Positions 1 to 7,255 are shown, counted from the stretch's first letter. The stretch: 12,377 nucleotides of DNA from Luminiphilus sp. (GCA_022425845.1 JAKMEU010000031.1:1-12377), one strand, 5' to 3'. Notes: a model not told the origin generated them from the letters alone. Made by a program: numbers and translations.

Positions 1-185
1 ATGGCTACATGGCCGTCAATACGCCAGCCATCAGGGACCACCCCCGAGCGCTGGGGAGGCAGGCTAATCAACCCGGAAACGGGCGACAGGTTTTCAACCC
101 AGATCGGCTCGGATAAGGGAAGCTCACCCGCGCTGACACAGCCCGACGCCATCAGGGCAGCAAGCCACAGCCAACGCGGTCTCAA
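1..185 (-). CDS. Partial exported protein (N-terminus only; possibly DUF3187-like)
   Basis: The reading frame stays open from a TTG at 185 to the window edge, giving 61 codons. It begins with MRPRWLWLAALMASGCVSAG: basic residues, a hydrophobic core, then either a weak lipobox (ASGC, Cys16) or a signal-peptidase I site near VSA-GE. The product should therefore be exported. The TTG start is chosen because GGGAG lies 7 bases upstream, overlapping the end of cyaY, and no other start fits the signal peptide. The mature N-terminus (ELPLSEPIWVENLSPVSGLI) faintly recalls DUF3187 outer-membrane-type proteins, but too little is present to claim the family. The start is only 4 bases past the cyaY stop on the same strand, so the two are probably cotranscribed. 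Function unknown; most of the gene lies outside the window. Confidence 0.6.
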   Translation of the reverse strand, partial: MRPRWLWLAALMASGCVSAGELPLSEPIWVENLSPVSGLISLPPQRSGVVPDGWRIDGHVA

Positions 186-189
186 GACG

Positions 190-510
190 CTACTCCCAGG
201 AAAAGTCGACGTCGGCGTGTTGCTTCAGTTGCTCGGGTAAGAACGCCCTGAATAAATCCGATGTTTTGGTATCGCGCCAGTCACCCGCAGCCGCGTCCCA
301 TACGTAGTGAAACCCTCCGCCGGGGGTGGCCAGCCAGAGCTGTTCTGTGGGGGGCTGACGACTGAATACAAATACCACGCCATTGGGGAAGCGGGCATTA
401 ATGACGCCCTCTGCGACCGCGAGATCCGGGTCTTCCGGCAGTGCCTCGAGGCGCAATTCCACAGATTCGAAAGTCGCCTCGATAAGGTCAAAATAGTTGG
501 AATCGCTCAT
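190..510 (-). CDS. cyaY: Iron-sulfur cluster assembly protein CyaY (bacterial frataxin)
   Basis: A 106-residue protein, the usual CyaY length. It is a small cytosolic iron-binding protein that interacts with the IscS desulfurase and tunes Fe-S cluster assembly. Visible family features are the acidic first helix (FDLIEATFESVELRLEAL, about residues 7-24), the acidic stretch PEDPDLAVAEG (25-35), the strand motif INARFPNGVVFVFSRQPPTE (37-56), QLWLATPGGGFHYVW (57-71) and the C-terminal segment around DTKTSDLFRAFLPEQLKQHA (80-99). The ATG at 510 is chosen over the upstream extension because AGGAGAAGGC sits directly before it and homology begins there. It is divergent from lptM, as in enterobacteria. 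No catalytic residues apply; frataxins act through surface acidic residues, which are present. Confidence 0.93.
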   Translation of the reverse strand: MSDSNYFDLIEATFESVELRLEALPEDPDLAVAEGVINARFPNGVVFVFSRQPPTEQLWLATPGGGFHYVWDAAAGDWRDTKTSDLFRAFLPEQLKQHADVDFSWE

Positions 511-579
511 GCCTTCTCCTTCGGTCATCCCGCGGCGTGAGGAGCCGCCCATCGGGACGGCCAGTAAACCCGCCCACAC

Positions 580-588
580 TGATACAAT
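580..588 (+). promoter_or_regulatory. Candidate extended -10 promoter for the lptM-lysA-dapF-xerC operon
   Basis: The sequence TGATACAAT contains an extended -10 TG at 580-581 and a TACAAT hexamer at 583-588 (5 of 6 matches to TATAAT). No good -35 hexamer lies 16-18 bases upstream, which is usual for extended -10 promoters. Transcription would start near 595, about 18 bases before the lptM ATG, leaving room for its GGAG ribosome site at 599-602. It is the only promoter-like sequence I see before this closely packed run of genes. Inference from sequence only. Confidence 0.4.
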
Positions 589-612
589 ACGCTGCTTTGG
601 AGTATAACCATC

Positions 613-726
613 ATGAAAATCCTGACAGTGACCGTACTCGCGCTGGTGATCATTACCGGCTGTGGGCAGACAGGTCCACTCAGACCCGCGCAGGAACGCC
701 AGCAGGAATCTGAGGCAAGCGAGTGA
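613..726 (+). CDS. lptM: LPS translocon maturation chaperone LptM (YifL-type small lipoprotein)
   Basis: A 37-residue lipoprotein precursor. It starts MKILTVTVLALVIITGC, a signal peptide with lipobox ITGC (lipidated Cys17), followed by the family signature CGQTGPL. YifL/LptM proteins in Gammaproteobacteria share this CG-x-x-GPL block; in E. coli LptM stabilises the LptD/LptE outer-membrane LPS translocon and promotes correct LptD disulfide formation. The remaining tail (RPAQERQQESEASE) is short and polar. The ATG at 613 has GGAG at 599-602, 10 bases away. The stop overlaps the GTG start of lysA by 4 bases (GTGA). The position between cyaY and the diaminopimelate genes matches E. coli, except that lysA is inserted here. 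Easily missed by automatic callers because of its size. Confidence 0.9.
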   Translation: MKILTVTVLALVIITGCGQTGPLRPAQERQQESEASE

Positions 727-1979
727 ACCATTTTCACCGCAAGGAGAGCACCCTGCACTGTGAAGGGATAGCACTCGATACCCTGGCCGACCAACATGGC
801 ACGCCGCTCTATGTTTACTCCCGGGCAGCCATTGAAGGGGCCTACACGGGTTACGAGAGGGCTCTCGCCCAACATGATCACCTGATTTGTTACGCGGTTA
901 AGGCCAACTCAAACCTGTCCGTGCTGGGCGTGCTCGCACGCCTGGGCGCTGGCTTTGACATCGTTTCCATCGGCGAACTGCAGCGTGTGTTAGCCGCAGG
1001 TGGCGATCCGGCAAAAATCGTTTTCTCCGGCGTTTGCAAGACCCCGGATGACATGCTCAAGGCCCTGCGCGCCGGAATCCATTGCTTCAACATCGAATCA
1101 GAAGCCGAGCTCGATATGCTTTCCCGGGTTGCCTCGGACAACGGATGGGTCGCACCGATATCACTGCGGGTCAATCCCGATGTAGATGCCGGTACACACC
1201 CCTACATCGCCACGGGCCTGAAGGACAACAAATTCGGCATTGAGCTCGATTCCGCCTTCGATCTTTACAAGAAGGCTGCTGGCTTGCCCGGCGTCGAACC
1301 CATAGGAATCGATTGCCATATCGGCAGCCAGATTCTCGACATTGAGCCTTTTTCAGAAGCCGCCTGCCACCTCGCCGCGCTGGTTGATCAATTGCGAGCC
1401 GCTGGTATCGAGCTACAACATATCGATATGGGCGGCGGCCTGGGGGTGCAATACGAATCGGAGGCCGTGCCGCCGATTGCTGACTACATTGAAGCGTTAA
1501 CCCGTCCCCTTGGCGCCCACAATCTGACCTTGATCCTGGAGCCCGGGCGCTCCATTGTTGCCAATGCCGGTGTCCTGCTGACGCGGGTTGAATACCTGAA
1601 ACCCAGCGCCCACAAAAATTTTGCATTGGTCGACGCAGCGATGAATGACCTGCTGCGGCCCGCGTTGTATGGCGCCTGGCAGGACATCGTGCCCGTCACG
1701 GCATCCGGCGCTGAGGTGGCGTGCTGGGATATTGTCGGCCCGGTTTGCGAAACCGGCGACTTTCTTGGCAAGTCGCGGGACTTGCCGCTGACCGCCGGCG
1801 ATATCCTCGCCGTTAAGGGGGCGGGAGCCTACGGTTTTGTTATGGCCTCGAACTACAATAGCCGGCCTCGTCCCGCCGAAATCCTGGTCGATGGGGACAG
1901 TGCCCACATGGCCCGAGCCCGGGAACCCCTGGACAGGCTGTGGCTGGGCGAGTCGCCCTTACCGGGGGCGCAGCTTTGA
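723..1979 (+). CDS. lysA: Diaminopimelate decarboxylase
   Basis: A 418-residue PLP enzyme of fold type III that decarboxylates meso-2,6-diaminopimelate to L-lysine, the last step of lysine synthesis, in the cytoplasm. Length is normal. PLP-binding lysine is K60 in CYAVKANSN. Other motifs are H199 in DCHIGSQ, the phosphate-binding GGGLG (237-241), EPGRSIVANAG (273-283), the substrate-binding CETGDF with catalytic Cys342 from the partner subunit, and the C-terminal YGFVMASNYNSRPRP (370-384). The start is GTG at 723, overlapping the lptM stop (GTGA), with GAGG at 712-715 as ribosome site. Its end overlaps the dapF start as TTGA. Adjacent dapF makes the meso-DAP this enzyme consumes, so the two form a pathway unit. 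No anomalies seen. Confidence 0.96.
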   Translation: MNHFHRKESTLHCEGIALDTLADQHGTPLYVYSRAAIEGAYTGYERALAQHDHLICYAVKANSNLSVLGVLARLGAGFDIVSIGELQRVLAAGGDPAKIVFSGVCKTPDDMLKALRAGIHCFNIESEAELDMLSRVASDNGWVAPISLRVNPDVDAGTHPYIATGLKDNKFGIELDSAFDLYKKAAGLPGVEPIGIDCHIGSQILDIEPFSEAACHLAALVDQLRAAGIELQHIDMGGGLGVQYESEAVPPIADYIEALTRPLGAHNLTLILEPGRSIVANAGVLLTRVEYLKPSAHKNFALVDAAMNDLLRPALYGAWQDIVPVTASGAEVACWDIVGPVCETGDFLGKSRDLPLTAGDILAVKGAGAYGFVMASNYNSRPRPAEILVDGDSAHMARAREPLDRLWLGESPLPGAQL

Positions 1980-2815
1980 AAGTTCAGTTTACGAAGATGC
2001 ATGGCGCAGGCAACGACTTCGTCGTGATCGACAATGTGCGCCAGAACCTTCGCCTGACGCCGGGCCACATACGGCGTATCGCCAACAGGCAGCGCGGGAT
2101 CGGCTGTGACCAGGTGCTGCTTATCGCACCTCCGGATCACCCGGAAGCCGATTTCAGCTACCGGATCTTCAATGCAGACGGCTCACCAGCGGGTCAGTGT
2201 GGTAACGGCGCCCGCTGTTTTGCGCGGTTTGTTCGCGAGCAACGACTGTCCTGGAAAAAAGCACTCTGCGTGCAGGCCCCCGGCGGATTGATGCATCTCG
2301 AGATTGAAGACGACGGGCGCATCCGAGCCAACCTGGGTATTCCCGCGTTTGATCCCAGCGACATCCCTTTCGACGCCGATGCAGAGAGCATCGACTACAG
2401 CATCGACGTGTCGGGCGATAGCCATACTGTGGGAGCCCTATCGATGGGAAATCCCCATGCGGTTCTAATCGTGGACGATATTCAGAAGGCGCCGGTGGAG
2501 TCACTGGGTGCTGCCATTGAAAGCCATTCGCGGTTCACAGATCGCGCCAATGTCGGTTTCATGCAGATCTTGAATCCGGAAGAGATCAAACTGCGGGTTT
2601 TCGAGCGCGGAGCCGGTGAAACCCTGGCCTGCGGGACGGGCGCCTGCGCGGCCGCTGTGCACGGCATCCGTAAAGGGCTGCTCAACAACGTCGTGACAGT
2701 ACACCTGCCCGGCGGTAAGCTCACAGTAACCTGGCAGGGAGATGGCGCACCCGTTTGGCTGGGCGGGCCTACCGCCTCGGTCTTCGACGGAACCATTACC
2801 TTGCATAACCGCTGA
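1976..2815 (+). CDS. dapF: Diaminopimelate epimerase
   Basis: A 279-residue PLP-independent epimerase converting LL- to meso-diaminopimelate, supplying both lysine synthesis (lysA, just upstream) and peptidoglycan. The two catalytic cysteines are visible in mirrored motifs: Cys75 in GQCGNGARC and Cys219 in ACGTGAC. Family blocks FTKMHGAGNDFVVIDN (5-20), GCDQ (43-46), FNADGS (65-70) and MGNPH (157-161) are intact. The start is assigned to the TTG at 1976, which overlaps the lysA stop (TTGA) and places the conserved block at the usual distance from the N-terminus; GGGGG at 1964-1968 can serve as ribosome site. A GTG at 1940 would add 12 residues inside lysA and is less likely. The DUF484 gene follows after 24 bases. 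Confidence 0.95.
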   Translation: MKVQFTKMHGAGNDFVVIDNVRQNLRLTPGHIRRIANRQRGIGCDQVLLIAPPDHPEADFSYRIFNADGSPAGQCGNGARCFARFVREQRLSWKKALCVQAPGGLMHLEIEDDGRIRANLGIPAFDPSDIPFDADAESIDYSIDVSGDSHTVGALSMGNPHAVLIVDDIQKAPVESLGAAIESHSRFTDRANVGFMQILNPEEIKLRVFERGAGETLACGTGACAAAVHGIRKGLLNNVVTVHLPGGKLTVTWQGDGAPVWLGGPTASVFDGTITLHNR

Positions 2816-2839
2816 CCACTGGGCAGGAATAACACCCCT

Positions 2840-3550
2840 ATGACCGGAGATACAGTTTCAAAGCGATCCATGGCGGTGGCGCCCAGCAGCCTCGACTCGG
2901 CTGAAGTGGAGGCGTTTCTCAGGGATCACCCCCATTTTTTCCAGCAGCGCCCCGAGTTATTAACCGCTATGGCACTGCCTCACGGTGGCGAGGGTTCGGT
3001 GTCATTGGTTGAACGGCAGGTCGCACTCCTTCGCGAGCGGAACATAGAGACACGCAGTCGCCTGGCAGAGCTGACCCAGAACGCGGAGGCCAGCGAAGCA
3101 CTTTTCGATGCTTCGCGACGCATGATCCTTGCCATTCTGGAGAGCGAAGACACAGCGACCCTGCGGACCACCGTTGAAGCGGGACTGGTCGACTTTTTTG
3201 GTGTGGAGTACGCCGCGCACATCTGGTTGGGACAGGATGCAGCCGCACTGGCGGATGCTATCGAGGATGATGCGGGTCGTCTGACAACGCTTCAGGGGCT
3301 TTTGCGCCGCCAGCGCGCTTACTGCGGCGTTTTCCGAAGTGACGAAATGGCCGCCCTGTTTCCGGCCTGCGATGCCGAGGGATCAGCGGCTATTGCACCC
3401 CTGGAGGTCGAGGGACAACTGGTTGGGGCATTGGCGGTCGGCTCCAGCGATGTGAACCGCTACGACAGCACGGTGGGAACGCTTTTTCTCGAGTATCTGG
3501 CCGAGGTCATCACACGCCTGCCCTGCCTCGGACCACTCAGGACCACGTGA
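2840..3550 (+). CDS. DUF484 family protein (GAF-like domain)
   Basis: A 236-residue DUF484 protein, the family found between dapF and xerC across Gammaproteobacteria (YigA position). The N-terminal signature VEAFLRDHPHFFQQRPELL (23-41) is followed by SLVERQVALLRERN (55-68), a helix likely to form a coiled coil with the following RLAELTQNAEASEALFD segment. Residues from about 95 to 225 resemble a GAF-type domain, ending in an AIAPLEVEGQLVGALAVGSS strand block typical of the fold. No signal peptide or membrane segment. The ATG at 2840 has AGGA 11 bases upstream; a second ATG at 2870 lacks a ribosome site. It ends in a 4-base overlap (GTGA) with xerC. The molecular function of DUF484 is not established; conserved linkage suggests a link to xerC, which is inference. 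Confidence 0.88.
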   Translation: MTGDTVSKRSMAVAPSSLDSAEVEAFLRDHPHFFQQRPELLTAMALPHGGEGSVSLVERQVALLRERNIETRSRLAELTQNAEASEALFDASRRMILAILESEDTATLRTTVEAGLVDFFGVEYAAHIWLGQDAAALADAIEDDAGRLTTLQGLLRRQRAYCGVFRSDEMAALFPACDAEGSAAIAPLEVEGQLVGALAVGSSDVNRYDSTVGTLFLEYLAEVITRLPCLGPLRTT

Positions 3551-4461
3551 ACGAGTCGCTGGCCGCGGCCCGGAAACAGTTCCTCGATTATCAGCGGGAT
3601 GTCCGACAGGTCTCACGCCACACCCTTGATGGCTATGGGCGTGACATCGAACGCTTCAGCAATTTTTGCGGAGAGGCCGGTAAGCAGCGCCCCGACGCCA
3701 TACAGGAGTCGGATGTTCGGGCCTGGGTAGCCAAATTACATCGCGAAGGTCTGTCTCCCACCAGCATACAGCGCTCGCTCTCGTCCGTTCGTGCATTGTT
3801 CCGCTTTCTTTCCGAACGGGACCCCTCTGTCGGTAACCCCGCGCTTGGCGTGCAGGCACCCAAGATTCGCCGCAACCTGCCAAAGACCCTGGACCCCGAT
3901 AGCGTGGGTACCCTTTTTAAATGGCAGCCTGAGACGACACTGGACCACCGCGACATGGCGATGGCCGAGCTACTTTATTCTTCAGGACTGCGCCTTGCCG
4001 AGTTGGTCGCTGCGAATATTGGCGATCTGGCCATGGGCGAATCCACCATCACAGTCACAGGAAAAGGGCGTAAAACCCGGACTGTACCCGTGGGCGGTCC
4101 AGCCATCGCAGCGATTAAACAATGGCTGTCGCTGCGCCCCCTAGGCGCTGAACCCCTGGACGCATCGGCTCCCCTGTTTATCTCCAGCCGGGGACAGCGC
4201 ATTAGTCCGAGAAGCGTGCAGTTACGCTTGCAGCGGCTGGCCAAGTACAGTGCCCTACCGGGCAAGCTGCACCCCCATATGCTGCGCCACTCCTTTGCCA
4301 GTCACCTGCTGGAGTCCAGCGGTGATTTGAGGGCGGTGCAGGAATTTCTCGGGCACTCTGACATCAGTACCACGCAGATATACACGCATCTCGACTTCCA
4401 GCACCTCGCCAAAGTCTATGACTCGGCTCACCCCAGGGCACGGCGCAAAAATAAACCATGA
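3547..4461 (+). CDS. xerC: Tyrosine recombinase XerC (chromosome dimer resolution)
   Basis: A 304-residue tyrosine recombinase. With XerD it recombines dif sites at the division septum to resolve chromosome dimers. The N-terminal SAM-like DNA-binding domain covers about residues 5-95 (FLDYQRDVRQVSRHTLDGY, then SPTSIQRSLSSVRALFRFL). The catalytic set is complete: R149 (SSGLRLAEL), K173 (VTGKGRK), H244 and R247 (HPHMLRHSFASHLL), H270 (LGHSDISTTQIYTH) and nucleophile Y279. Its place between the DUF484 gene and yigB identifies it as XerC and argues against XerD or an integrase; there are no att-like repeats beside it. The GTG start at 3547 overlaps the previous stop, and its own stop overlaps the yigB ATG (ATGA), so translation is probably coupled on both sides. 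Confidence 0.95.
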   Translation: MNESLAAARKQFLDYQRDVRQVSRHTLDGYGRDIERFSNFCGEAGKQRPDAIQESDVRAWVAKLHREGLSPTSIQRSLSSVRALFRFLSERDPSVGNPALGVQAPKIRRNLPKTLDPDSVGTLFKWQPETTLDHRDMAMAELLYSSGLRLAELVAANIGDLAMGESTITVTGKGRKTRTVPVGGPAIAAIKQWLSLRPLGAEPLDASAPLFISSRGQRISPRSVQLRLQRLAKYSALPGKLHPHMLRHSFASHLLESSGDLRAVQEFLGHSDISTTQIYTHLDFQHLAKVYDSAHPRARRKNKP

Positions 4462-5153
4462 TCAAGGTCATCACCTTTGATCTCGACGACACCCTCTGGG
4501 ATGTTCGGCCCGCGCTGGTCAAAGCAGAGGCCGCGCAAAATGCCTGGCTCGACACCCACTATCCCGACGCCCGGAATCAACACCATCCGGAAGAGCTGGC
4601 GCGTGTACGGCGGCAGGTGCTTGATGAGCGGCCCGATCTGGCCCATCACATCAGCGCCTTCCGGCAACAGGTTCTCAGCCGGCTGCTTTTGGCATCAGGG
4701 GTACCGCCTGATGAGGCAGAAAACGCCGCGCAGCAGGCCTTTCAAGCATTTATCAACAAGCGGAATGACGTGGACCTGTTTCCACAATCTGTGCCGGTAT
4801 TGACGGCATTATCGGCAACCTATTCCCTGGGCGCACTCACCAACGGCAACGCGGACGTCAACAAAACGCCGCTGGGCGGTTTTTTTGATTTTGCACTGAA
4901 AGCCGAGGACGTCGGTGCGGCCAAACCCGAAACCGCACTGTTTGACCACGCCATGCGAACAGCCGGCGTCGGACCGGCGGAAATGCTGCACGTTGGGGAC
5001 AGTCACGACCATGACGTCACGGGTGCCTATCGCGCAGGGGTTCGATCCGTCTGGTTTTCAAAAGAGGGTGGCCGTAGTGACCTGGCAGACTTCGTCATCG
5101 GCTGCCTGACGGAACTGCCGGGGGTGTTGCGAAAACTGGACGACCGCCGCTAA
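4458..5153 (+). CDS. yigB: HAD-superfamily hydrolase, YigB-like (FMN / riboflavin-precursor phosphatase)
   Basis: A 231-residue cytosolic HAD phosphatase. Motif I is DLDDT with nucleophile D8 and acid/base D10; motif II is LTNG with T128; motif III is K156 in AAKPE; motif IV is GDSHDHD (D181, with D186 as a likely second Mg ligand). A helical cap domain occupies about residues 16-105. E. coli YigB, encoded at the same position after xerC, dephosphorylates FMN and 5-amino-6-ribitylamino-uracil phosphate; activity here is inferred from that position and the motifs. The ATG at 4458 overlaps the xerC stop (ATGA). It ends 15 bases from the convergent second PII gene. A 5-bp hairpin brackets its stop codon but lacks a U-run. 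Confidence 0.87.
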   Translation: MIKVITFDLDDTLWDVRPALVKAEAAQNAWLDTHYPDARNQHHPEELARVRRQVLDERPDLAHHISAFRQQVLSRLLLASGVPPDEAENAAQQAFQAFINKRNDVDLFPQSVPVLTALSATYSLGALTNGNADVNKTPLGGFFDFALKAEDVGAAKPETALFDHAMRTAGVGPAEMLHVGDSHDHDVTGAYRAGVRSVWFSKEGGRSDLADFVIGCLTELPGVLRKLDDRR

Positions 5154-5168
5154 GCGGCCTGACCTGAC

Positions 5169-5507
5169 TCAAATAGCTTCTGTGCCGGTCTCACCGGTTC
5201 GAATCCGAATCACCTGGTCGAGATCTGAGACAAAAATCTTGCCGTCGCCGATCTTACCGGTGCCCGCAGCGCCAATGATGGCTTCGACAACAGCATCAAC
5301 CTGGTCGCCGGCGCAGGCCACTTCCAGCTTGAGCTTGGGAAGAAAATCAACGACATATTCCGCACCCCGATACAGTTCGGTATGACCCCGTTGACGCCCG
5401 AAGCCCTTGACTTCAGTGACGGTGACGCCCTGCACACCAACGTCAGACAGCGCCGCGCGCACGTCGTCCATTTTGAAGGGTTTGATAATGGCTGTAACGA
5501 GTTTCAT
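5169..5507 (-). CDS. Second nitrogen regulatory protein PII (GlnB/GlnK paralogue)
   Basis: A 112-residue PII protein, full length. PII trimers bind ATP/ADP and 2-oxoglutarate and report nitrogen and energy status to targets such as Amt, glutamine-synthetase adenylyltransferase and NtrB. Seen: T-loop with the uridylylation tyrosine Y51 in LYRGAEYVVDFLP, B-loop TGKIGDGKIF (83-92, K90), and C-terminal RIRTGETG (R101, R103). Residue 54 is Asp, as in E. coli GlnB, but the MKLVTAIIKPF start is GlnK-like, so I leave the symbol empty. By my hand count it differs from the glnK product at 6917-7255 at about 23 of 112 positions, including an unusual Cys65. It lies past the amt terminator and has its own sigma70-like promoter, suggesting expression independent of nitrogen starvation. 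Its ribosome site is weak (AAGG, about 13 bases from ATG). Confidence 0.93.
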   Translation of the reverse strand: MKLVTAIIKPFKMDDVRAALSDVGVQGVTVTEVKGFGRQRGHTELYRGAEYVVDFLPKLKLEVACAGDQVDAVVEAIIGAAGTGKIGDGKIFVSDLDQVIRIRTGETGTEAI

Positions 5508-5540
5508 GGAGAGTGCTTACCTTTGACCTGCAGTAGGCAC

Positions 5541-5568
5541 ATTATGATCTGCTCTGGGAATTTGGCAA
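5541..5568 (-). promoter_or_regulatory. Candidate sigma70 promoter for the second PII gene
   Basis: On the minus strand TTGCCA (5568-5563; 5 of 6 matches to TTGACA) is followed after 16 bases by CATAAT (5546-5541; 5 of 6 matches to TATAAT). Transcription would start near 5534, giving a leader of about 27 bases to the ATG at 5507. The site lies between the amt terminator and the PII gene, exactly where an independent promoter is needed. No sigma54-type GG-N10-GC sequence of quality is present in this gap. Confidence 0.45.
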
Positions 5569-5608
5569 TGCCATTGCTGCGATTAACCGCCCTGAAGCCA
5601 TAGAGAGC

Positions 5609-5634
5609 AAAAAAAAGGGGCCCAAAAGGACCCC
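5609..5634 (-). terminator. Rho-independent terminator downstream of amt
   Basis: Read on the minus strand: GGGGTCC, loop TTTT, GGGCCCC, then eight T. The stem is 7 bp with one G-U pair and is very GC-rich; the T tract follows immediately. It begins 23 bases after the amt stop codon. This is the clearest terminator in the window and separates the glnK-amt transcript from the second PII gene. Confidence 0.9.
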
Positions 5635-5657
5635 AAACACAAACCCATTGCGAGGTG

Positions 5658-6893
5658 TCAACGGGCTGAGGTGAACTCGGGGTAGGCCTCCATACCGCAC
5701 TCCGCTATGTCTGATCCCTCGTACTCCTCTTCCTCGGAGACACGCAGGCCCATGACAGACTTGATCGCAAAGAACACGATCAGCGACGTGAGGAAAACCC
5801 AACCAAAGATAGTGAGTGCGCCTATGATCTGCCCGGAGAAAGCCGCATCGCCATTGGTCACTGGCACCAGCAGCAGACCCAGCAGGCCCACTACCCCGTG
5901 TACAGAAATGGCACCCACGGGATCATCGATCTTGAGCTTGTCGAGGGTGATAATAGAAAACACCACCAAGACGCCACCGAGACCGCCAAACAAAGTCGCC
6001 TGAAGCGCTGAGGGCGTATCGGGACCCGCAGTGATAGCCACCAAACCTGCAAGACAGCCGTTCAACGCCATGGTCAGGTCAGCCTTACCGAACATCAGTT
6101 TGGCCGTAACGAGGGCCGCAAGGCAGCCGCCGGCAGCCGCCGCGTTGGTATTCATGAACACAACTGCCACGGCATTTGCCGAGTCTACCGAGGCCGTTGC
6201 GAGGACCGAGCCACCGTTGAAACCGAACCAGCCCAGCCACAGGATGAACGTGCCCAGGGTTGCGAGGGGAAGATTCGCTCCTGGAAACGCGTTGATCTGG
6301 CCGTCGGGGCCATACTTGCCCTTGCGTGGACCCACCAGGATAACCCCAGCGAGAGCAGCAGCGGCACCCGCCATATGGACAATGCCCGAACCGGCAAAAT
6401 CGAGGAAACCCAGGTCGCCCAGGGTATACATGCCGAACACCGGATTGCCACCCCAGGTCCAGCTCCCCTCCATGGGGTAGATGAAGCCTGTCATGACCAC
6501 GGCGAAACCGAGAAAAGCAAACAGCTTCATCCGCTCTGCCACAGCACCGGAGACAATCGACATGGCCGTAGCGACAAATACCACCTGAAAGAAGAAGTCG
6601 GCTGAGGGCGCATAGGTGGCCGGCTCCTCTGCTCCCGTGACGCCGTCACCGGTAATGCTGCTCAGCAGGTAATCACCGCCGTACATGATCGCGTAGCCGC
6701 AGACCATGTACATGGTGCAGGCAACCGCAAACAAAGTGACGTTTTTGGTGAGAATTTCGACGGTGTTCTTGCCCCGGACGAGGCCCGCCTCCAGCATGGC
6801 AAAACCCGCTGCCATCCACATAACCAAAGCGCCGCACACCAGGAAGTAAAAGGTGTCCAGCGCGTACTGCAACTGAAAAATTTCGTTCTCCAT
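5658..6893 (-). CDS. amt: Ammonium transporter, Amt family
   Basis: A 411-residue inner-membrane ammonium channel with about 11 membrane helices. The conserved pore features are present: twin histidines H173 (GSGIVHMAG) and H332 (AISVHGVVG), D165 eight residues before the first histidine as in E. coli AmtB, the aromatic gate region ADFFFQVVFVATA (98-110), and ERMKLFAF after helix three. There is no long cleavable signal peptide; the N-terminus is a short MENEIFQLQ stretch. The C-terminal cytosolic tail carries the GLRVSEEEEYEG sequence common to proteobacterial Amt and involved in PII docking. AGGA lies 7 bases before the ATG. It follows glnK by 23 bases, so the pair is an operon in which GlnK can block the channel when nitrogen is plentiful. 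The transcript ends at the terminator at 5609-5634. Confidence 0.95.
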   Translation of the reverse strand: MENEIFQLQYALDTFYFLVCGALVMWMAAGFAMLEAGLVRGKNTVEILTKNVTLFAVACTMYMVCGYAIMYGGDYLLSSITGDGVTGAEEPATYAPSADFFFQVVFVATAMSIVSGAVAERMKLFAFLGFAVVMTGFIYPMEGSWTWGGNPVFGMYTLGDLGFLDFAGSGIVHMAGAAAALAGVILVGPRKGKYGPDGQINAFPGANLPLATLGTFILWLGWFGFNGGSVLATASVDSANAVAVVFMNTNAAAAGGCLAALVTAKLMFGKADLTMALNGCLAGLVAITAGPDTPSALQATLFGGLGGVLVVFSIITLDKLKIDDPVGAISVHGVVGLLGLLLVPVTNGDAAFSGQIIGALTIFGWVFLTSLIVFFAIKSVMGLRVSEEEEYEGSDIAECGMEAYPEFTSAR

Positions 6894-6916
6894 GACTAAT
6901 TCCTGTACCCGATGAA

Positions 6917-7255
6917 TTAAATAGCGGCTTCGCCGGTCTCGCCGGTGCGAATGCGAATGATTTGGTCGATGTCCGTGACAAATATCTTGCCGTCACCGAT
7001 TTTGCCGGTGTGGGACGCGCCCGTTATGGCTTCAATGACCTGGTCGACTTGTTCCACTGTGACGGCGGCCTCGATCTTCACCTTGGGGAGAAAATCAACA
7101 ACGTACTCCGCGCCGCGGTACAACTCGGTGTGGCCCTTCTGTCGGCCGAAACCCTTAACTTCAGTAACGGTGATTCCCTGGACTCCCATCGCGGACAGGG
7201 CCTCCCGGACGTCATCGAGCTTGAATGGCTTGATGATGGCTGTGACTAATTTCAT
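6917..7255 (-). CDS. glnK: Nitrogen regulatory protein PII, Amt-linked GlnK
   Basis: A 112-residue PII signal protein. T-loop uridylylation site Y51 (LYRGAEYVVDFLP), B-loop TGKIGDGKIF (83-92) and ATP-contacting R101/R103 in RIRTGETG are intact, as are G37-Q39 of GFGRQKG. The ATG at 7255 is chosen because GGAGG lies 5 bases upstream; the ATG at 7267 overlaps that site and would be unusable. Position directly before amt gives the GlnK name: GlnK binds Amt from the cytosol and closes it on ammonium upshift. Residue 54 is Asp, as in E. coli GlnB, so residue signatures alone would not decide. It is preceded by a sigma54-type promoter and an NtrC-like dyad, indicating induction under nitrogen limitation. 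Confidence 0.94.
   Translation of the reverse strand: MKLVTAIIKPFKLDDVREALSAMGVQGITVTEVKGFGRQKGHTELYRGAEYVVDFLPKVKIEAAVTVEQVDQVIEAITGASHTGKIGDGKIFVTDIDQIIRIRTGETGEAAI

Noticed and set aside
1..240. Plus-strand open frame of 79 codons at the left edge
   Set aside because: It is antisense to the signal-peptide-bearing minus-strand gene and to the end of cyaY, and its translation resembles no protein family.
3547..4461. xerC read as a mobile-element integrase
   Set aside because: The conserved dapF-DUF484-xerC-yigB context and absence of direct repeats or cargo genes indicate the housekeeping recombinase.
5146..5158. Hairpin GCCGC-TAA-GCGGC between yigB and the second PII gene as terminator
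   Set aside because: The stem is only 5 bp and no T tract follows on either strand.
5574..5592. GG-N10-GC sequence upstream of the second PII gene as a sigma54 promoter
   Set aside because: Only the invariant bases match; the surrounding -24 positions are mostly wrong, and a better sigma70-like promoter is present.
6031..6480. Plus-strand open frame of 149 codons opposite amt
   Set aside because: It is a compositional shadow of the GC-rich amt gene with no ribosome site or recognisable domain.
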